Positions 1 through 13,440 of a stretch of 64,000 nt of DNA are shown one piece after another (positions within the stretch are counted from its first letter, which is position 1; every line of letters begins with the position of its first letter). Origin of the DNA: Epiperipatus broadwayi (taxonomy: Eukaryota; Onychophora; Udeonychophora; Euonychophora; Peripatidae). The DNA lies in contig JAQFVV010006220.1 in assembly GCA_028023455.1 (NCBI GenBank), positions 7,857,852 to 7,921,851 of the forward strand, in the 5' to 3' direction. Position numbers and translations under genes: made by a program. Under the pieces are notes generated by a model, which saw only the letters and a program-made list of their open reading frames with translations, ran no database searches and was not told where the DNA came from.

Positions 1-284
1 CAACATCTGTTTTACTTAAATCCCCTTCTATATCCGATCTGTCTTCTTTATTCTCTTTTAAATCATTTATCTCTTTTCTCATGTCTTTGATCATTTTTTT
101 AGATCTCTTTTATTTTTTTTCGGTCTTCTTCTATCGTATATTTAATCTCTTTTATTTTTTTCCGGTCTTCCAAAACTATTTTTTTAGGTCATTAATAGCT
201 CCCAGTATTTCTTCCAACTGACACCGCTCGGGGTTCCTGAATGTCACCACCGGGACTTTCCGCTACACTTTCGTCCTCGCTCAT
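1..284 (-). pseudogene. LINE-like ORF1 relic, N-terminal acidic leader and coiled coil
   Basis: Read on the minus strand, an ATG at 284-282 opens a short acidic leader (MSEDESVAESPGGD...). After one shift of frame it continues as a lysine/glutamate-rich helix (QLEEILGAINDLKK, then two near-identical EDRKKIKEI units). The shift is consistent with loss of one base from an A-run near 182-188. The duplicated DNA unit (about 103-130 and 140-170) accounts for the repeated heptad-like peptide. Such charged coiled coils after a short acidic N-terminus are typical of LINE ORF1 or gag-like RNA-binding proteins, so I infer a 5' fragment of a retroelement that continues left of the window. An ordinary coiled-coil host exon is the alternative. 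No domain beyond the coil is visible. Confidence 0.45.
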
Positions 285-3200
285 TTTTATTTTGACTTTT
301 TTTATATTCTACACTTAATTCTAAATCCTCCCCCAACCAAGACACTAACTCTCTGATCTCATCTAAACACAAAAATTCACGTCACCTATCTCACCACTCT
401 TATCTCCGGCCGCTTATTATTCTCATAAGCCCCAACATGTTGGGTATGCCATTTTCTATCTTACCTCCCCAGCCCCTCTGTGCCACTACTTTTTGTATCT
501 AAAAGATTGTACGCTGAGAATTAAAAATTTTAATTAAAGCTGGAATCGTTGTCATATGAGGGCGCCACTAGTTAAAGAACCTAGAGCCACGAAATTAAGA
601 GAATCTTATATTTGCGGCTGTTAGTTTGTATACGTATGATAGACCCAGCTAAACTCCCCCTTTACAATTCCATTTTTTAATATGTATGGATACGATACGA
701 TAATATTACTTATATTATCGCATACAAATGCTAAAGGAACAAACAAGTACACTGTCATAAGTTTCAATTAATAATACATTTTATTATAATTTATTTTTCT
801 TTTATTCAAGACCATTGATAAAACAAATCACTAATAATCCCCCCTCTACCTTCCTCCTTTCTATACTCTTAACGTAACTAACAATCTTTTTTTTTTCTGT
901 TTTTATATAAATAAAAAACAAACAAACAAAGGTGAAGAGTAATATATGTATTTCATTCTCGAAGGAACATGTGCTTTTACTTATATGTGTCCCAAACTGA
1001 TCCAAATCTTGGCCAATATAGAGATTAAGTCGCTTACTATTAGAAGCCAGTTATTACACTAAACCCCTACCCTCTCTTTCAATATTTACTCAACCTTTAA
1101 AACTTTTCATCTTTGCTTTCTAAATCATTTTTACATTCTATTTCGATAACAATTTCTGGGATTCATTTATGAGATTATTATTATTTTTACCCTCTCCCAA
1201 TATTCTTGAAAATTTAGTTAAAAACCCTCCGTAAAGAAAAATTAAAAAATACAAATATAAATAAATTACATATTTTAAATAAACTATTTAGGTAATGTAG
1301 ACATAAACGTTATAAATATATATAACAAAAACCCCTCTATTGTTGCAACTTATAGTTCATGGCTGATTAAATATAATCCTAAATAGATATGTTTTAAGTT
1401 CACCAATCTATAGTTCAATCAATAACAAAGTTTCTGTTACCCTGATTGATCAGTGTACGTCCAGACACATTTCCCTTTGTCTCTTGGGAGTTGATTCTCT
1501 GCAGCGAAGTTTGTTCCCCAGCTAGTTTGCTTTCTCTTACGCGGTTTGGTGTTCCATGAGGTGGTTTCTCTGTTCGATGAAAATCTAGAAATGGAGCAGT
1601 GTCCCGGCTGGGGACGGATTCTGTTTCATTTAGCCTTCAATCATTTTTATTTCCATTTTCTCTATATAATAGTTCTTTTCTTTTTATTAAAAGAAAACTA
1701 GTAAGCTAATAATTAATACAATAGGTTTTTCTCTTGTCCTTTTATTTGATCATGTTCCTGGCCAGTGATTGCATTTCTTTAATTCCTTTTTTTGCTTTTA
1801 ACACCTTCCAACTAGAAGTCACGACAATAGAATTAATTACAATTCTTTTCTCTCTTCCCTCCCTTCAGATTAGAAAATTGAATTAAAAATTGTTTCCAAA
1901 AACCAAAAAAAATTTTTTTTTCATATCACTTTCAATGTAATCTCTCAATCCAATTAAAAAAAACAACAACTAATCTACCATTTTGTCTTTTTCTTTTCTT
2001 TCCATTTTTTTTTTAAATCCCAATAAAAAATACTAATAAATAATACCAAAAACCTACTATAAAAAAACCTAATAAATAATACCACAAAAAAAAACTTTGT
2101 ATACACACAGCATTTATTTATTATTTTATACCTAATATATATATATATGTATATACCTACATTTACATACACAGAAAATATAACATGAGCTGATCAAAAT
2201 TATCGGCTCAGTACTATATCTGGATAGAATTCTGGTATTATAAAAATCTATATTGTGAGCAATATTTATGATAGTAATGAATGCTGCTTTATTGCATTAG
2301 CATGGTTATCTCTCCTAACACTAATGTGTCAGTTATCATACTTGTACAATTAAGCCTCACAATGTCCATATGAGATTTCATAACATTCTGAACTCAAAAG
2401 AAATTGAGTTTTTAAGTTTGAATAGAATGATACTAATTTTTGAATAATAATAAACTGAGTACATAGATCTTATGTTGCAATATTTCTTGAATATGTCCAA
2501 CACTATCTAGTTCTTTTTGAATAAAAAATGCAAACTCTAGTAAATATTGTTTTTTTGTTTTTTTTTACATTTAAATTGTGCGTTGAGATTGGACTTTAAT
2601 TATGATTCTTTTATTGTAATGTTTAGTTATCAAGATGAATATGATTTTTATGTATACATGCTACTTTTAACTTCTTAGATTTATATAGAAAATATAAAAA
2701 AATATTTTAAGTAATCTTAAATCAACCAGTAGTGTAATATCTTGACCTGAACTTAAATGGTATCAAAATGATGATTAAAAAAATAATACCATACAATTTA
2801 TCAAAAATAAGAAAATTGTTTATTTCATGTAAATAACAAAACAATATAATAATAATAAAATACAAATCATTACTATATAACAGCAAATATTAAAGATAAA
2901 TATTTATAATATGAATTATCTCCTTAGGGTAACAAATATTAAAGATAAATGTTTTAAGTTCTTTTGAAGGTGTATATGATGTATTGATTATATCTACATT
3001 TGATCTATAAACTCATGGTATGTGTGCAGTACAACATACTTGTTGTAGGAAATGTATTGCAATGTTTCATCCTATTTTTACTTTGACCATATAATCGAAC
3101 TAAGTATCTCAAAACTATAAATTTACACATTTGTCACTTTCTTTATCCACTTGAGTTTGAATTCATATTTTATTATTGTAAAGTTTACTTTACAAACATT

Positions 3201-6200
3201 TATGCAATAGAGTATTTTAATACTTTTCCGCCATGCTAGTGGAAATGATATATAAATTATATCACAACGACAAATCTCAAATTGTAACTTTAAATTAATT
3301 CTAGCATATATTTTAACACCTAGTATTTGATGAACCAAATATAAATCCAGAAAAATGTATTATTTATTCTAGATAACTTTATTCACACACAAATTGAGAA
3401 AGGAACTTTAAAAGGAAAAAAAAAAGAAAAGATGAAATATAACTTAAAATTTATATTTAAAATAATGGTTTTAAAAATGCAATCTTGTTCCACCAACAAA
3501 GATTTAATATGTATTCATTCTCATTTAACTGAATACAGAATATACTACGTGGATTTTTAACAGAGCTCTATAGTCAGATTTGGTATATTTACCACTCTAA
3601 TAATTTATTAACTTATTAATTAAAATGTAAATAACTAATACATCATTCATATATAGTTTACATGGCACTCCAATATCAAACATTTCCAAATTTTATCAAT
3701 AACAGGATCGCAAACGACTGCACATTTAATGATTTGTAGCACTATTATTCACAATTACTGAATATTAAAATCATCATAGTCAAATTAATCCACTTCAGAA
3801 AATATTCATCTCAAATATTAAATGAATATTTTAAATTCCTTTAATCTCCTTATTTCTTTTGATAGTTGTATGTATAAACACATAAAATCTTCAAGTAACT
3901 CTTTGTAAAAACAAGTATTCTGATCACTATATTGCTTTCATGGTTATGATGTTTTGAAGACAATTATTTCAATCATTTCTATTCAATAACAATATATTAT
4001 TTGTTCTTTTATATATGAAGCAGTTCTGTAATCTTTCACTAGACACTTTCTATACTGGATAAGATCCTGGGATAATAACTCAAAATTTTACTGGAAAACA
4101 TATTAAAAGTGTATTCTTTTGAAATTGGAGAAACATAATTTTATCTATTTACTTCTTGAAACAAATTCAGTCTGATATTGTAGAATTTCAATAGTGCAAG
4201 TTTTAAACTTTTTTAAAAAAAAAGTGTTGTTTTTCCTTTTATATTTTAACATATATCCATCGCTGCTATTGAAATGGAGTAGAGACCTGACCCTGTCTAG
4301 GACAGACTCCCAGATGATGTTTTTTACCGTGTCATCCTCGGGTAGGTAGGTACAAAAATGGTGATTTTGGATAAAAACACAACTGATTTTACATTACACT
4401 GAAAATTTTATAGATTGACCTTTTATTTTAATTTGCTTATATTTATAGGTTTTCTCCTATGATGTCAAAAATTTCCACAATGCATCTCTCCTTGTAGTTG
4501 ATTTCCAGGGCATCTCCATAATATCATAAATAATCAGATGAAATCCTATGTTTCTTCTCTCAATTGGCAGGAATAATAAAAAAAAAAGTTTAACATCAAT
4601 TTGTTATAAAGAAATAAATGTAATGCAATTATCTATTTACTAACAAACCTTATTAGAGCAATAAATATTATTTGATCAGTGCAATTTTATTAATCTTTTA
4701 ATATCAATAGTTTCATTATGTTTTATATTGTGTTATTTTAGAAATATTTATTAAATCTAAACATTTAATTATATAAGATTTCAGTAATTGTTTTGTTAAT
4801 CTTTCTAGCATATTTTTCTAATTTTGTGAATATTATTTATACACATGCCTGCACGTTTAAACATAAATATACAAAATTTTATATATTTCTAATTACTAGT
4901 GCTTCTGCTGATTTAATTGATAGTTAATTCATTTTGAATATGTTGTAAATATTCTACTCACTTACTGTTCATTCGCCAACATTCTAAGTGTACTTGGATT
5001 TATAAAACAATTCACTAATTGTTTGTTAAATTATTATAAAGAAATGCAATACTTGATATTTGAAAATATTCTAAAACTAATGTTTGAAGTCTAAAAAAAA
5101 ATAAAAACGATTATTCCCTTGCACATTTGCCTTATGGAAGTTTACCCTTGGATTTCTATTGTGAAATATATAATCAAAATTTTTTTTAAACAATTCATGC
5201 TTTGTAGACCATGATAGCATTGGTACCAAAATATAATGCTACACAATATGTGTCTTTTTTTTTTTTTCAAAAAAAAAAAAAAAAAGAAAATGATAAATAA
5301 TCTGGTTTTTTAGTAATGAATTTATTAAGAAAAGGAATTTTCTCATCAATCTCTGTTCCCATTATGAATTTAACATGAAGGTCAATACTATTTATAGTAT
5401 CACCAGATAACAAACTTGTCATCTTTATTATGAGCTAGATAAATGGTTTTAAAGACATTGATTCTGAAACACATATTTCTATGCTCTATATAGACCTACA
5501 GAGAGGAAACCCCCATCAGAGTGCTTGTTTATAATAAATTAAATGTTAGCAGCTAGATTTGGAAAATATATAAATTAAACAACATCTTTATTAATCTTTA
5601 AAGTTTTAATGAAATAATCAGTTAGTAAACTGCAAAATAAATAACTAGTTTTCTATATTTAATGTATAGAAGAAAAAAAACAGATGACTTTTACGACATG
5701 TGTTTCATCCTGAATTGGGAACTTTTTCAGCGATCCTGGATATACAATGTCAATCCCATTCAGTAAATAATTGATGTATATTTAAATTTAAAAATGCATA
5801 ATATAATTCAAGAATGAAAAAAAAAACTGAAATCTTTGGTTCCAAACTTTTCTAGATAAATATATATTTTTTTGCATTAAAAGAGCTCATGTAATTAATG
5901 CAATCATTATATCTGTATATATATTTTTATGTCTTTAAAGCATTTAAAGTTGCTGGAAATTTAATTAAATATTAAATAATTATTATAATCTTTAATTGGA
6001 CATACATTTACAATACATTCTGAATATTATATTGGATTAAATATTTATTTTTATATTGATACATTAACTTTATAAAAAAATAAAATTATAAAATTAGTGA
6101 CTAGTTTTTTTATTTATTGTAATAAAGTGTGTCCAGCTGCTTAATATTAGCAATTAAAATGTTTTAGGCTTTATTAATATTTACATAAACAATATATATA

Positions 6201-6569
6201 TATATATATATACCAATAGAAATGCATTTTTAAAAATGTTAGTGATCATAGTATTTCTACTCTTTTTTGTTTTTCAATTGCTATTTTGTATAGATAAAAT
6301 GAAAAGCATGAAGTTAAAAGTATTAAGCTAATAAAAGCAAGGTGGTTACTTCAATCATAGTACTGTATTAATTCAAATACATTGCTATGGTTTTTTTTAA
6401 ATTAAAGTGTATATTTTAATCTTTTAAAGAATAAATAAAAATACTAATTAAATAAAAGCTTAGCTTGCATTACAGTTTGTCAGTAGTAATAATTTTAAGT
6501 TTTTCTTTTTATAATTTTGTCTAAATTATAGAAGGTTGTGAATTATCAATTTTTGAAATAATTGGTTTA
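285..6569. other. AT-rich non-coding stretch
   Basis: Long AT-rich DNA with A/T homopolymers and a short TA microsatellite near 6195-6213. Two patches have more balanced composition: 1441-1625 and 4257-4350. Neither has a convincing open frame with splice sites or a match I recognise. Bases 285-660 may be the 5' UTR of the LINE read leftward from 284. No ARFRP1 upstream exon (P-loop, WDLGGQ or NKQD motif) was recognised here. Confidence 0.5.
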
Positions 6570-8060
6570 TGTACATATAGTTGTAACGATATATAAATAT
6601 GTTATTACATTAATTTAAAATAAAAACTTAAAAGTTCGCAAATAAAAGTAAAAAACTAAACGCTAAAATTAAAATGTTTGTTAAACGTATATACATTCGC
6701 ACAGATACCAAACTTTAAAAATATATTTTTTTAAAAAAACAAATAAATAAGTAAAAAAGTAAAAGATTTAAAAATAAAAACAGGTATTAATTAATTCTTG
6801 TAATCTGTAAATGGAAATGATTGTTTATAAATTGTTTGAAAAGCAAGCTAGCCTTGGGCTCTTGTATAATTAAAATGATCTGATGAAAGATAGATAAGAA
6901 AATAAAGAGAAATTAGCTTGACCAATGGAAGCACTAAGCCTTGGCTCGGACCCTAACGAAAGTGATGGATTAGTGACATTTTGTTGATTGAATCCGTGTG
7001 GATGATATAAAAAGAGAAATACACTTTTTTCTGACAGTTCCAGCGTTTTGTGTTTGAGAGATGTGGTAGGACGCACATACCACACTCTCTATTTAAAAAA
7101 AAAAAAATGGAAAGACTGTGATACCTTGAACCAGCTATTGCCATCTCCAGAACATTATCTTCCAATGGAGGCGTCGCGGGAATTAAAAGCAGAAACCTGG
7201 ACTCTTCTACCGTGAGCTATGAACTTTACAAATTAATAACAACAACAAAAAAGTAATTAAGAACTTTCGTCATTGTTTTTTTTAAAGATTCAGCTAATTT
7301 AAATTTTAAAATGAACTCTTATTTGATTTTCAAATTAATAATTGATTGTTTAAATTTATATAGTTAAGTTTTGCTAAAATCATTTCCATTTTATTATTTT
7401 TATTTGTAGTAATATTTATTCTAGAAATTATTAAATGCATTACATTTAAATTGGGTATAGACGTTGCATAGATTCGTTAGCGGTTGATTATGTTGTGGTT
7501 TTCACAGTCGATTAGAATATATAAGTCAACATGTCACTGCGGTGTCTTATGATGAACACCAAAGGGTTTCCTGTATCCTCTCAGCAATTGACGTTATCGA
7601 TTGACTTTGTATTTTGATTGGTTGTGTTTAATTTGGAATGTTTTTGACCGTGGAATCTAGGCAGCCGATTCATACTCGACTCACTAAATAAATATTAAAA
7701 TCATGGTTGTAACTTACTTAAATGTAAAACTAAAGATTAATAGAAAAATCTAAAATGTTGAATTTATTCCTCAAAATTTAAATGTTATTTTATATGTGCG
7801 TAAATAAATATTTTTATGTGTTAATTTCTGGCAGTGGCTTTTATTCTTTTATATTTAAGATATAAAATTTATATTTTATTATCTCTGCTACTCCACTGAG
7901 CTAGTGACTTGGGCTAACGATCTGAATATTTAAATAAAGTGGAATCTTAACAGCGCGTATCTGCCTACTCTATAAATTTTTCTAGGTTTAAATGCCTAGA
8001 TGGCGCCCCGTAGAGCAGATATCGTAGTTTGCGGTTAGATTCGATCTTCACTTTCATTTC
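6570..8060 (+). repeat. Interspersed repeat family F, copy 1
   Basis: This block matches the reverse complement of 30965-33062 along nearly its whole length. Shared landmarks are the GTAACGATA end near 6585, the AAACGCTAAAATTAAAA block near 6658, the TTTGAGAGATGTGGTA block near 7055, the GACCGTGGAATCTA block near 7649, and the ATGCCTAGATGGCGCC block near 7992. It has no coding frame of note. It lacks about 540 bp present in copy 2 (about 31340-31890). Composition is less AT-biased than its surroundings and several CpGs are conserved. No terminal repeat or target-site duplication could be fixed, so the class (LTR, long MITE, or other) is unknown. Confidence 0.75.
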
Positions 8061-9730
8061 GATCGTTATATAGTGGAACAATTATAGTTTTGGATTTTGA
8101 ACTTTTTAGTTGGCTATTGAAGCAAATAATTAGACTGACATATAAATTTGCCATTTAATAAAAATACATGGTTTATTGCTAATAATCTCAGATTAAAATC
8201 GTCATAATAAATCAATAATAAAAAATCTAAAGACTTAAAACAAAACAAAAAGCAATCAAATCATTACTCATCCAGAATATCATTAGCAGCTTTAATGTTT
8301 GAGTTTATCCCTCTATAAAGTAATATTCTTGGATTAACCAAATTTTAACAGAAATACTAATTAATAATAAACAAACCCCATTTTTTTCATCACTAATAGT
8401 AAGGAAAATAATAAGTAAAAAATAAAAAAATACCATTTATACAGAATAATATTAAAGGAATATAATATTTTACAAAAATATTGAATGATACTTTGTTAGG
8501 AAGTGAATCTTCTGTTGTATAAATATTAAAATTAAAAAAAAATTGGTGAATTGTGTATTCTTCATGAATCCAGCAGATTATTACTTTACATGTAGATCGT
8601 TACTTACTCATTCATAAACAGAAAATTTGCGTCTATATATTATCTGTATGAAATTTTAACAGATTCCATTATGCATAAAGATGATATGCAAACTGTATAA
8701 TTTGAATTCAGGAAACAATTTTCATAATAATTTCTTTTTGCAAAATGTTATAAAATAATCAAGGAATGTATTGAACCTAAGAAAATATACACATCACCAC
8801 TAAACAAAATATAAGAAAGCAAAAAAATGTAAACATTTAAAAAAATATTATTTTATATATTTGTAAATTTCTGAACTTTGATAGATATGTGTTTTAAATT
8901 ATGATTAAAAACATATAGTTATACCTAACATTGAAAAAAAACACACCATATAATAGTTTTTGTCTTCAAATACACATTAAAAATAACTTTGATAAATTAT
9001 AATTTGAAGGTGTGAATATATTAGTATCTGTCTGTTTATGTAGTAGCACTATATTTGCACACATTTACTTATATGCGAACACTTGCATGCATAGATGGGA
9101 GTGCCTAATTTCTCATTTTTTTATCTTTAAAAAATAATTATAAAATGATAATTTATGAAGCTTCTCCAAGTTATCAAAAGCAACATTTCTTATCTTACTG
9201 TAGAAAAGTAAATAAATTAATCAGAAAAACATTCTTAAAAAAAAAAAAAAATCATTAAAAATTTATTTCTAAAGATAAAAAAAAAAAAAGTTACCACCAT
9301 TGGAAAACTTTCCTAAATATTAATGAAATTACTCATCATTACATTAATTTGAATAAAGATAAAGTAAAATGTTTATAGGGAAACAGGAGTGCTAATTTTA
9401 ATTATAATGCTATTAAAAGTTAATGAAAAGAACTATATTCTTCATAAGTTTACTAAACAATGAATTTTTTTTTTACTTTATATATCTATATTACGTATTT
9501 GTAAATGCAAGCGTTATAAGTCATGTGATATATGACTTGATTTTATTACTATATATATATTCTTTAATAAACAGAAATGATGCATATAGGGCTTTTCAAA
9601 TATATTCTTTAATAAATTATCATTTAATTTTTGTTTAATTAATAAATCAGTAATCCAAAAAAGTTTTTTTTAACAAAGATTCATAGATTATTAAAAATGT
9701 ACTTGTATTATATTTTTTAAAAAAAAAAAA
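8061..9730. other. AT-rich non-coding stretch
   Basis: A/T-rich sequence with poly-A/poly-T runs (for example 9238-9252 and 9278-9290). No open frame, RNA gene or repeat relationship was recognised. Confidence 0.5.
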
Positions 9731-9958
9731 GAATACACATTTAACAGAGCTCAGAAAAACAGCAACACGTCCTCTGTATTCTTGGAGCATGCTAAACAAT
9801 CTGGGCACAACTTCACACCCGCCAATCCCATAATATTGTGCTCAGAATCAAATGATCACAAAAGAAAAATAAAGGAGGCATTTTACATCAATGGAAACAT
9901 CCATGCCATTAATAGAAAGGATACTTGCTTCGAGATCTCGAAGAAATGGGCTACGTAA
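9731..9958 (+). pseudogene. Penelope-like GIY-YIG endonuclease C-terminal relic
   Basis: An uninterrupted frame of about 75 codons runs from 9731 to a TAA at 9956-9958. The peptide includes SSVFLEHAKQSGHNF, then ILCSESNDHKRKIKEAFYI, then AINRKDTCFEISKKW. This is the arrangement at the C-terminal end of Penelope-like GIY-YIG endonucleases: an EH..xxGH motif, a basic KR.IKEA helix carrying the catalytic Glu, and a terminal INR..G.E.S..W block. The GIY and YIG strands themselves are missing upstream, where a T/A homopolymer interrupts the frame, so only a 3' fragment survives. A hammerhead-like fold follows 54 bp after the stop, as expected for the element's 3' terminal repeat. Class assignment rests on motif order read by eye. 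Confidence 0.65.
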
Positions 9959-10011
9959 TACTAGCTTATTTGAATATTTGTATTTGCATATTTTATTATA
10001 CATTTTATGAA

Positions 10012-10052
10012 GGCTATGAATATGAGGCATGGATCCTCGAAAATGTTAAGCC
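10012..10052 (+). ncRNA. Degenerate hammerhead ribozyme after Penelope-like relic
   Basis: Stem I GGCT (10012-10015) can pair with AGCC (10049-10052). Stem II GAGG (10024-10027) pairs with CCTC (10035-10038) and is followed directly by the core GAAA (10039-10042). Stem III AATGTT closes with A·T pairs, leaving A at the cleavage position. The CUGANGA half of the core is damaged (reads ATGAATA), so activity is unlikely. Position just 3' of an endonuclease stop supports origin from a Penelope terminal repeat. Confidence 0.4.
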
Positions 10053-10055
10053 GAT

Positions 10056-12044
10056 AAACTTTAATACTAATTAATATCTTCTCTAATTAACAATTATATA
10101 TTTTACATATAGTGAGAAGTAAAGCTATAAAATAATGATATAAGGAAATTTTTAACTGAAATGGGTTTTCATGTTTTGTTCTTATCATTTTATTCCTTTT
10201 TCCATCTTGTTTTTGAATAGATAGATGCCTATTAGCAAAAATGGTTGTAAATTGATTCTTTTTGGATAGTTTGATGTGAATTTACCTTTATTTTACATGA
10301 AGAAGGCATTCAAATATCTTTAGAAATATGAATAGGTTTAAAAAAAGTAGAGTTATTATGAAAGATTTAAATTTTGATTTAGTCTTCATTAATTTTGCCA
10401 ATATGATATTCCATTTTTTGAAATGACTTTGCATATATTTTTTAAAATGGCTGCTTAATTCCAGGAGAAAATGTATTGATCTTTTAATAGATTCATTTCT
10501 ACTTGGAATGATAGTTTTTTTTAGTTTCATAAACATCAGTCATATTAGCAGTATTATGAACTTCTTGAATTTTAAATATATTTATCTTCGAGACAAACAA
10601 TATTTAAAAATATTATTGCATTATTAAGATTTAGTAATAAAAAACCCTAAATTAAATGTTTTTAATAACTTTCAACTTGTGTTATAATTTATAAATGCTG
10701 CACATCAAATTAAAATTCAATTTTTAGTTCTTATATTTGAAAATGAATCTGTTTTTAGAAATTTATCTGCTCACATGAATAATAAAATCCTGATAAGGAA
10801 AGAACTATCTGGCCACTATCCAGTTGGACATTATCATAATAACTAATAAAAATATCCAACAAAATACTTTAAAAAATGCCATCTTTTCTCAAAATTTTTA
10901 ATTTGCAAATATTGGTTTCTGTTTCTATCAATCAATATTTGTATTGTTACAAAAAAAAAAAAACTATTATAAATAATAAATCTTATTTTCATTAAAATGA
11001 AATTTCAAATTCATTTTATTTAGATAGGCTTCTATTCTTATTATAATAAAGTTTTTTTTCTTAACTAAGCCATCAGGATGTTTAAAAAAATGTGATTATT
11101 GAAATGGCCTAAAATTTTATAAATATAAATTTATAATCAATTTTTCTACCTAGCAATAGTTTTTTTTTTTTAAATAATTTTTACAACTTATTTTTAAAAG
11201 ATATTTTCTAAAAGTGTATATTGTATTTCAATATTTTTAAAAAAGTTTAATGTAATTGATTAAAAAAAAATAGTTTAACAATCTTTGACTAAAAAAAAAT
11301 AATTGCAAAACCAATTTAAAAAAAAAAAAAGGAATGTGAATATCTTAAAAGCAATTAACATGCAAAGCTATGTTTAAGTGTGTAGGTTTGAGGTTTAAAG
11401 CTTTTGCTGTTTTTATTTGATCTTTAAAGCTATTTACTCTCTTTTTTTTTAAAAAAAAAGAAATACTTCCATTTTCTATTGGAATACAATATTGGTTTAG
11501 TCATTTCATTACTGATTCAAATCTCTAAAAGTATAAATATTATTTTGAACATTTATTAAAATAATTTATTTCTTTGCTAATTAGAAAATGTTATATTGAT
11601 TTGTAAATCAAGTTACATTTTAAGTTATATTTAAATTTTGCTTTATTTGTTATGTAAAATTTTGTTATCAAAAAGGCAATTTTTATTCTATTAAAAAACA
11701 AAACAAATAGTTATTTTCAAATACTGTATATATAATTACCCCAGAATTAACTATATAAATAAAACTAATATAAGGTACTATTAAGTTATTTTCAGTGATA
11801 AAAATCTTTGAAATTGAAATGGCTTTCTAAATAAATTTAAGTTAGATAACTAATGAAGTTTTAAATATATATATATATGTTGGAATTAATAAATGTAATA
11901 AATTTGTTATTAAAATAGTTAAATTTGGATGTATGTATACATAAGTATATAGGCCAGTTGTCTTTCAATTCAGATATGGAGTTGAAAGAAGAATAATTTT
12001 ATTGATATGATGTATTTATATAACTATAATTCATGAATGTGCAT
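10056..12044. other. AT-rich non-coding stretch
   Basis: Dominated by poly-A and poly-T tracts with short TA microsatellites (about 11866-11878). No recognisable gene or element. Confidence 0.5.
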
Positions 12045-12076
12045 TATCATCATCATCATCAACCATTATCAATCCA

Positions 12077-12478
12077 CTACAGAATGAAGGTCTCTCCAAG
12101 TTTAATCCATCTTCTCCAATCTTTAGCTTCTCTTCTCCACATTACCCCTGCACCCTTTCTTATTTCATCCATCCATCTCAGATGTGGTCTCTTTCTGGAT
12201 CTTTTACAATGTCTTGGAATCCAGTTTAAGATTTCAATTGTCCATCTATTATCATCTCTTCTTGCAATATGTCCAGCCCAACTCCACTTCAATCTTTTAA
12301 TTTTTTCAATGAGGTCATTAACACCTGTTCGTTCTCTTACCCATACATTGCGTTTTCGATTTCTTCTTGTTACTCCCAACATGCATCTCTCCAACTTCTT
12401 TGAGTGGTCTGGAGTCTCTATTGCTCTACTATTAAGTGTCCAAGTCTCAGATCCATAAGTAAGAACTGGTAAACACAT
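12077..12478 (-). pseudogene. RTE LINE C-terminal domain fragment
   Basis: A 133-codon frame covering the conserved C-terminal segment of RTE-type ORF2 proteins: YGSETWTLN near the start, ERCMLGVTRR, then IKRLKWSWAGHIARRDDNRW, then a basic stretch and RWMDEIRKGAG. The role of this segment is not established; it follows the RT thumb and ends the protein. It overlaps a second minus frame at 12418-12618, showing an indel near 12450-12480 between thumb and tail. An antisense open frame at 12033-12458 is only its shadow. Confidence 0.8.
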
Positions 12479-12685
12479 TTGTTAAAAACCTTTTTTTTCA
12501 AACACATAGGCATATTTCCTTTTAGTATCAAGTTATTTCTACCAAAAGCACTCCAACCAAGTTTAATTCTATGATTAATTTTATCCATTGTTTCCATCTG
12601 TATTAATAATCTGACCAAGGTATTTGTAACTGTTAACTTCTTCTAATTCATCATAATCAATCTTTATTTTCATATTTTCAGCAAA

Positions 12686-13105
12686 TCAATTAAACATTAC
12701 TTTAGTCTTTTTAACATTTATCTTTAGTCCTACTTTACTACTTTCATCTGATAACTCCTGCAACATTTCCTGAAGCTCTGAAGCATTATTTGCAAAAACA
12801 ACTATATCATCTGCAAAATCTAAATGACTTAAATAATCTCCATTTACTTTCACTCCTTTAGTTTCCCATTTTAATCCATAAAATACTTCTTGCAACACTG
12901 CTGTAAAAAGTTTTGGAGATATGGAGTCACCTTGTCTTATACCTTTCTCAATGTTGACTTTCCCAGTATCATTATGTAATCTAATTGTTGCTGTTGCATT
13001 TTTATAAATATTCTTTAAAATATGACAATATCCTGGATCTATACCTTGATGATCCAATGCTTTAATCACTGAAGAAATGTTTAGAGAATCAAATGCTTTT
13101 TTCAT
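12686..13105 (-). pseudogene. RTE reverse transcriptase palm fragment
   Basis: A 139-codon open frame with KAFDSL (motif A; catalytic Asp), GIRQGDSISPKLF (motif B) and LDFADDIVVFA (motif C; the FADD catalytic pair). It continues to LKINVKKTKVMFN (motif D region). These are the ordered palm motifs of a LINE reverse transcriptase, which primes on nicked target DNA to copy its own RNA. The frame is open across the palm, but the upstream fingers and endonuclease are absent and the downstream region is out of frame, so this copy is dead. The SISPKLF and FADDIV wording fits the RTE clade. Confidence 0.85.
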
Positions 13106-13440
13106 AATCTACAAATCCAAAGCATAATGGCAACTCATATTCATTTGTCCTTTCTATAACTTCTCTCAATACCTGGATATGATCTACTGTACTAAAACCA
13201 CTTTTAAATCCAGTTTGTTCTCTTGGTCGGTGGAAATCCAATGTTCTCTGTAGACGAGTTGTAATTATCTTGGTAAAAATTTTGTATAAAACTGATAAAA
13301 GGTTGATAGGTCTGTAATTTTTAATATCTTCTTTATCACATTTTTTAAATATTAATATTATTACTGCATTCTTCCAATCATCTGGTATATCTTTATCATT
13401 TAGACATTTGGTATATAACTTTGCTAAATTTTATTCTATA

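Larger units (their letters stand above)
12045..13440 (-). mobile_element. RTE-type LINE, 5'-truncated copy 1
   Basis: Read on the minus strand this is the 3' 1.4 kb of a non-LTR retrotransposon. The reverse transcriptase palm is followed by the RTE-type C-terminal region (LTYGSETWTL, then LERCMLGV, then WAGHIARR, then RPHLRWMDEI). It ends at a short (TGA)n run seen as CATCATCAT at 12047-12060, a microsatellite tail of the kind RTE elements carry. The 5' part (endonuclease and RT fingers) is missing beyond about 13440, the normal outcome of incomplete reverse transcription. Frames are broken between 12686 and 12478. Three shorter relatives occur in the window. Confidence 0.85.

Noticed and set aside
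2650-2670. ATGTATAC as the ARFRP1 start exon
   Set aside because: Frame closes after a few codons and lacks a donor and downstream GTPase motifs.
6870-7165. Minus-strand frames of 70-71 codons, partly matched at 32517-32732
   Set aside because: Similarity reflects the shared repeat; frames are broken elsewhere and contain no known domain.
9848-10030. Minus-strand 60-codon frame
   Set aside because: Shadow of the + strand GIY-YIG relic and its 3' flank, which give the meaningful translation.
12033-12458. 141-codon + strand open frame
   Set aside because: Antisense shadow of the RTE C-terminal coding relic.
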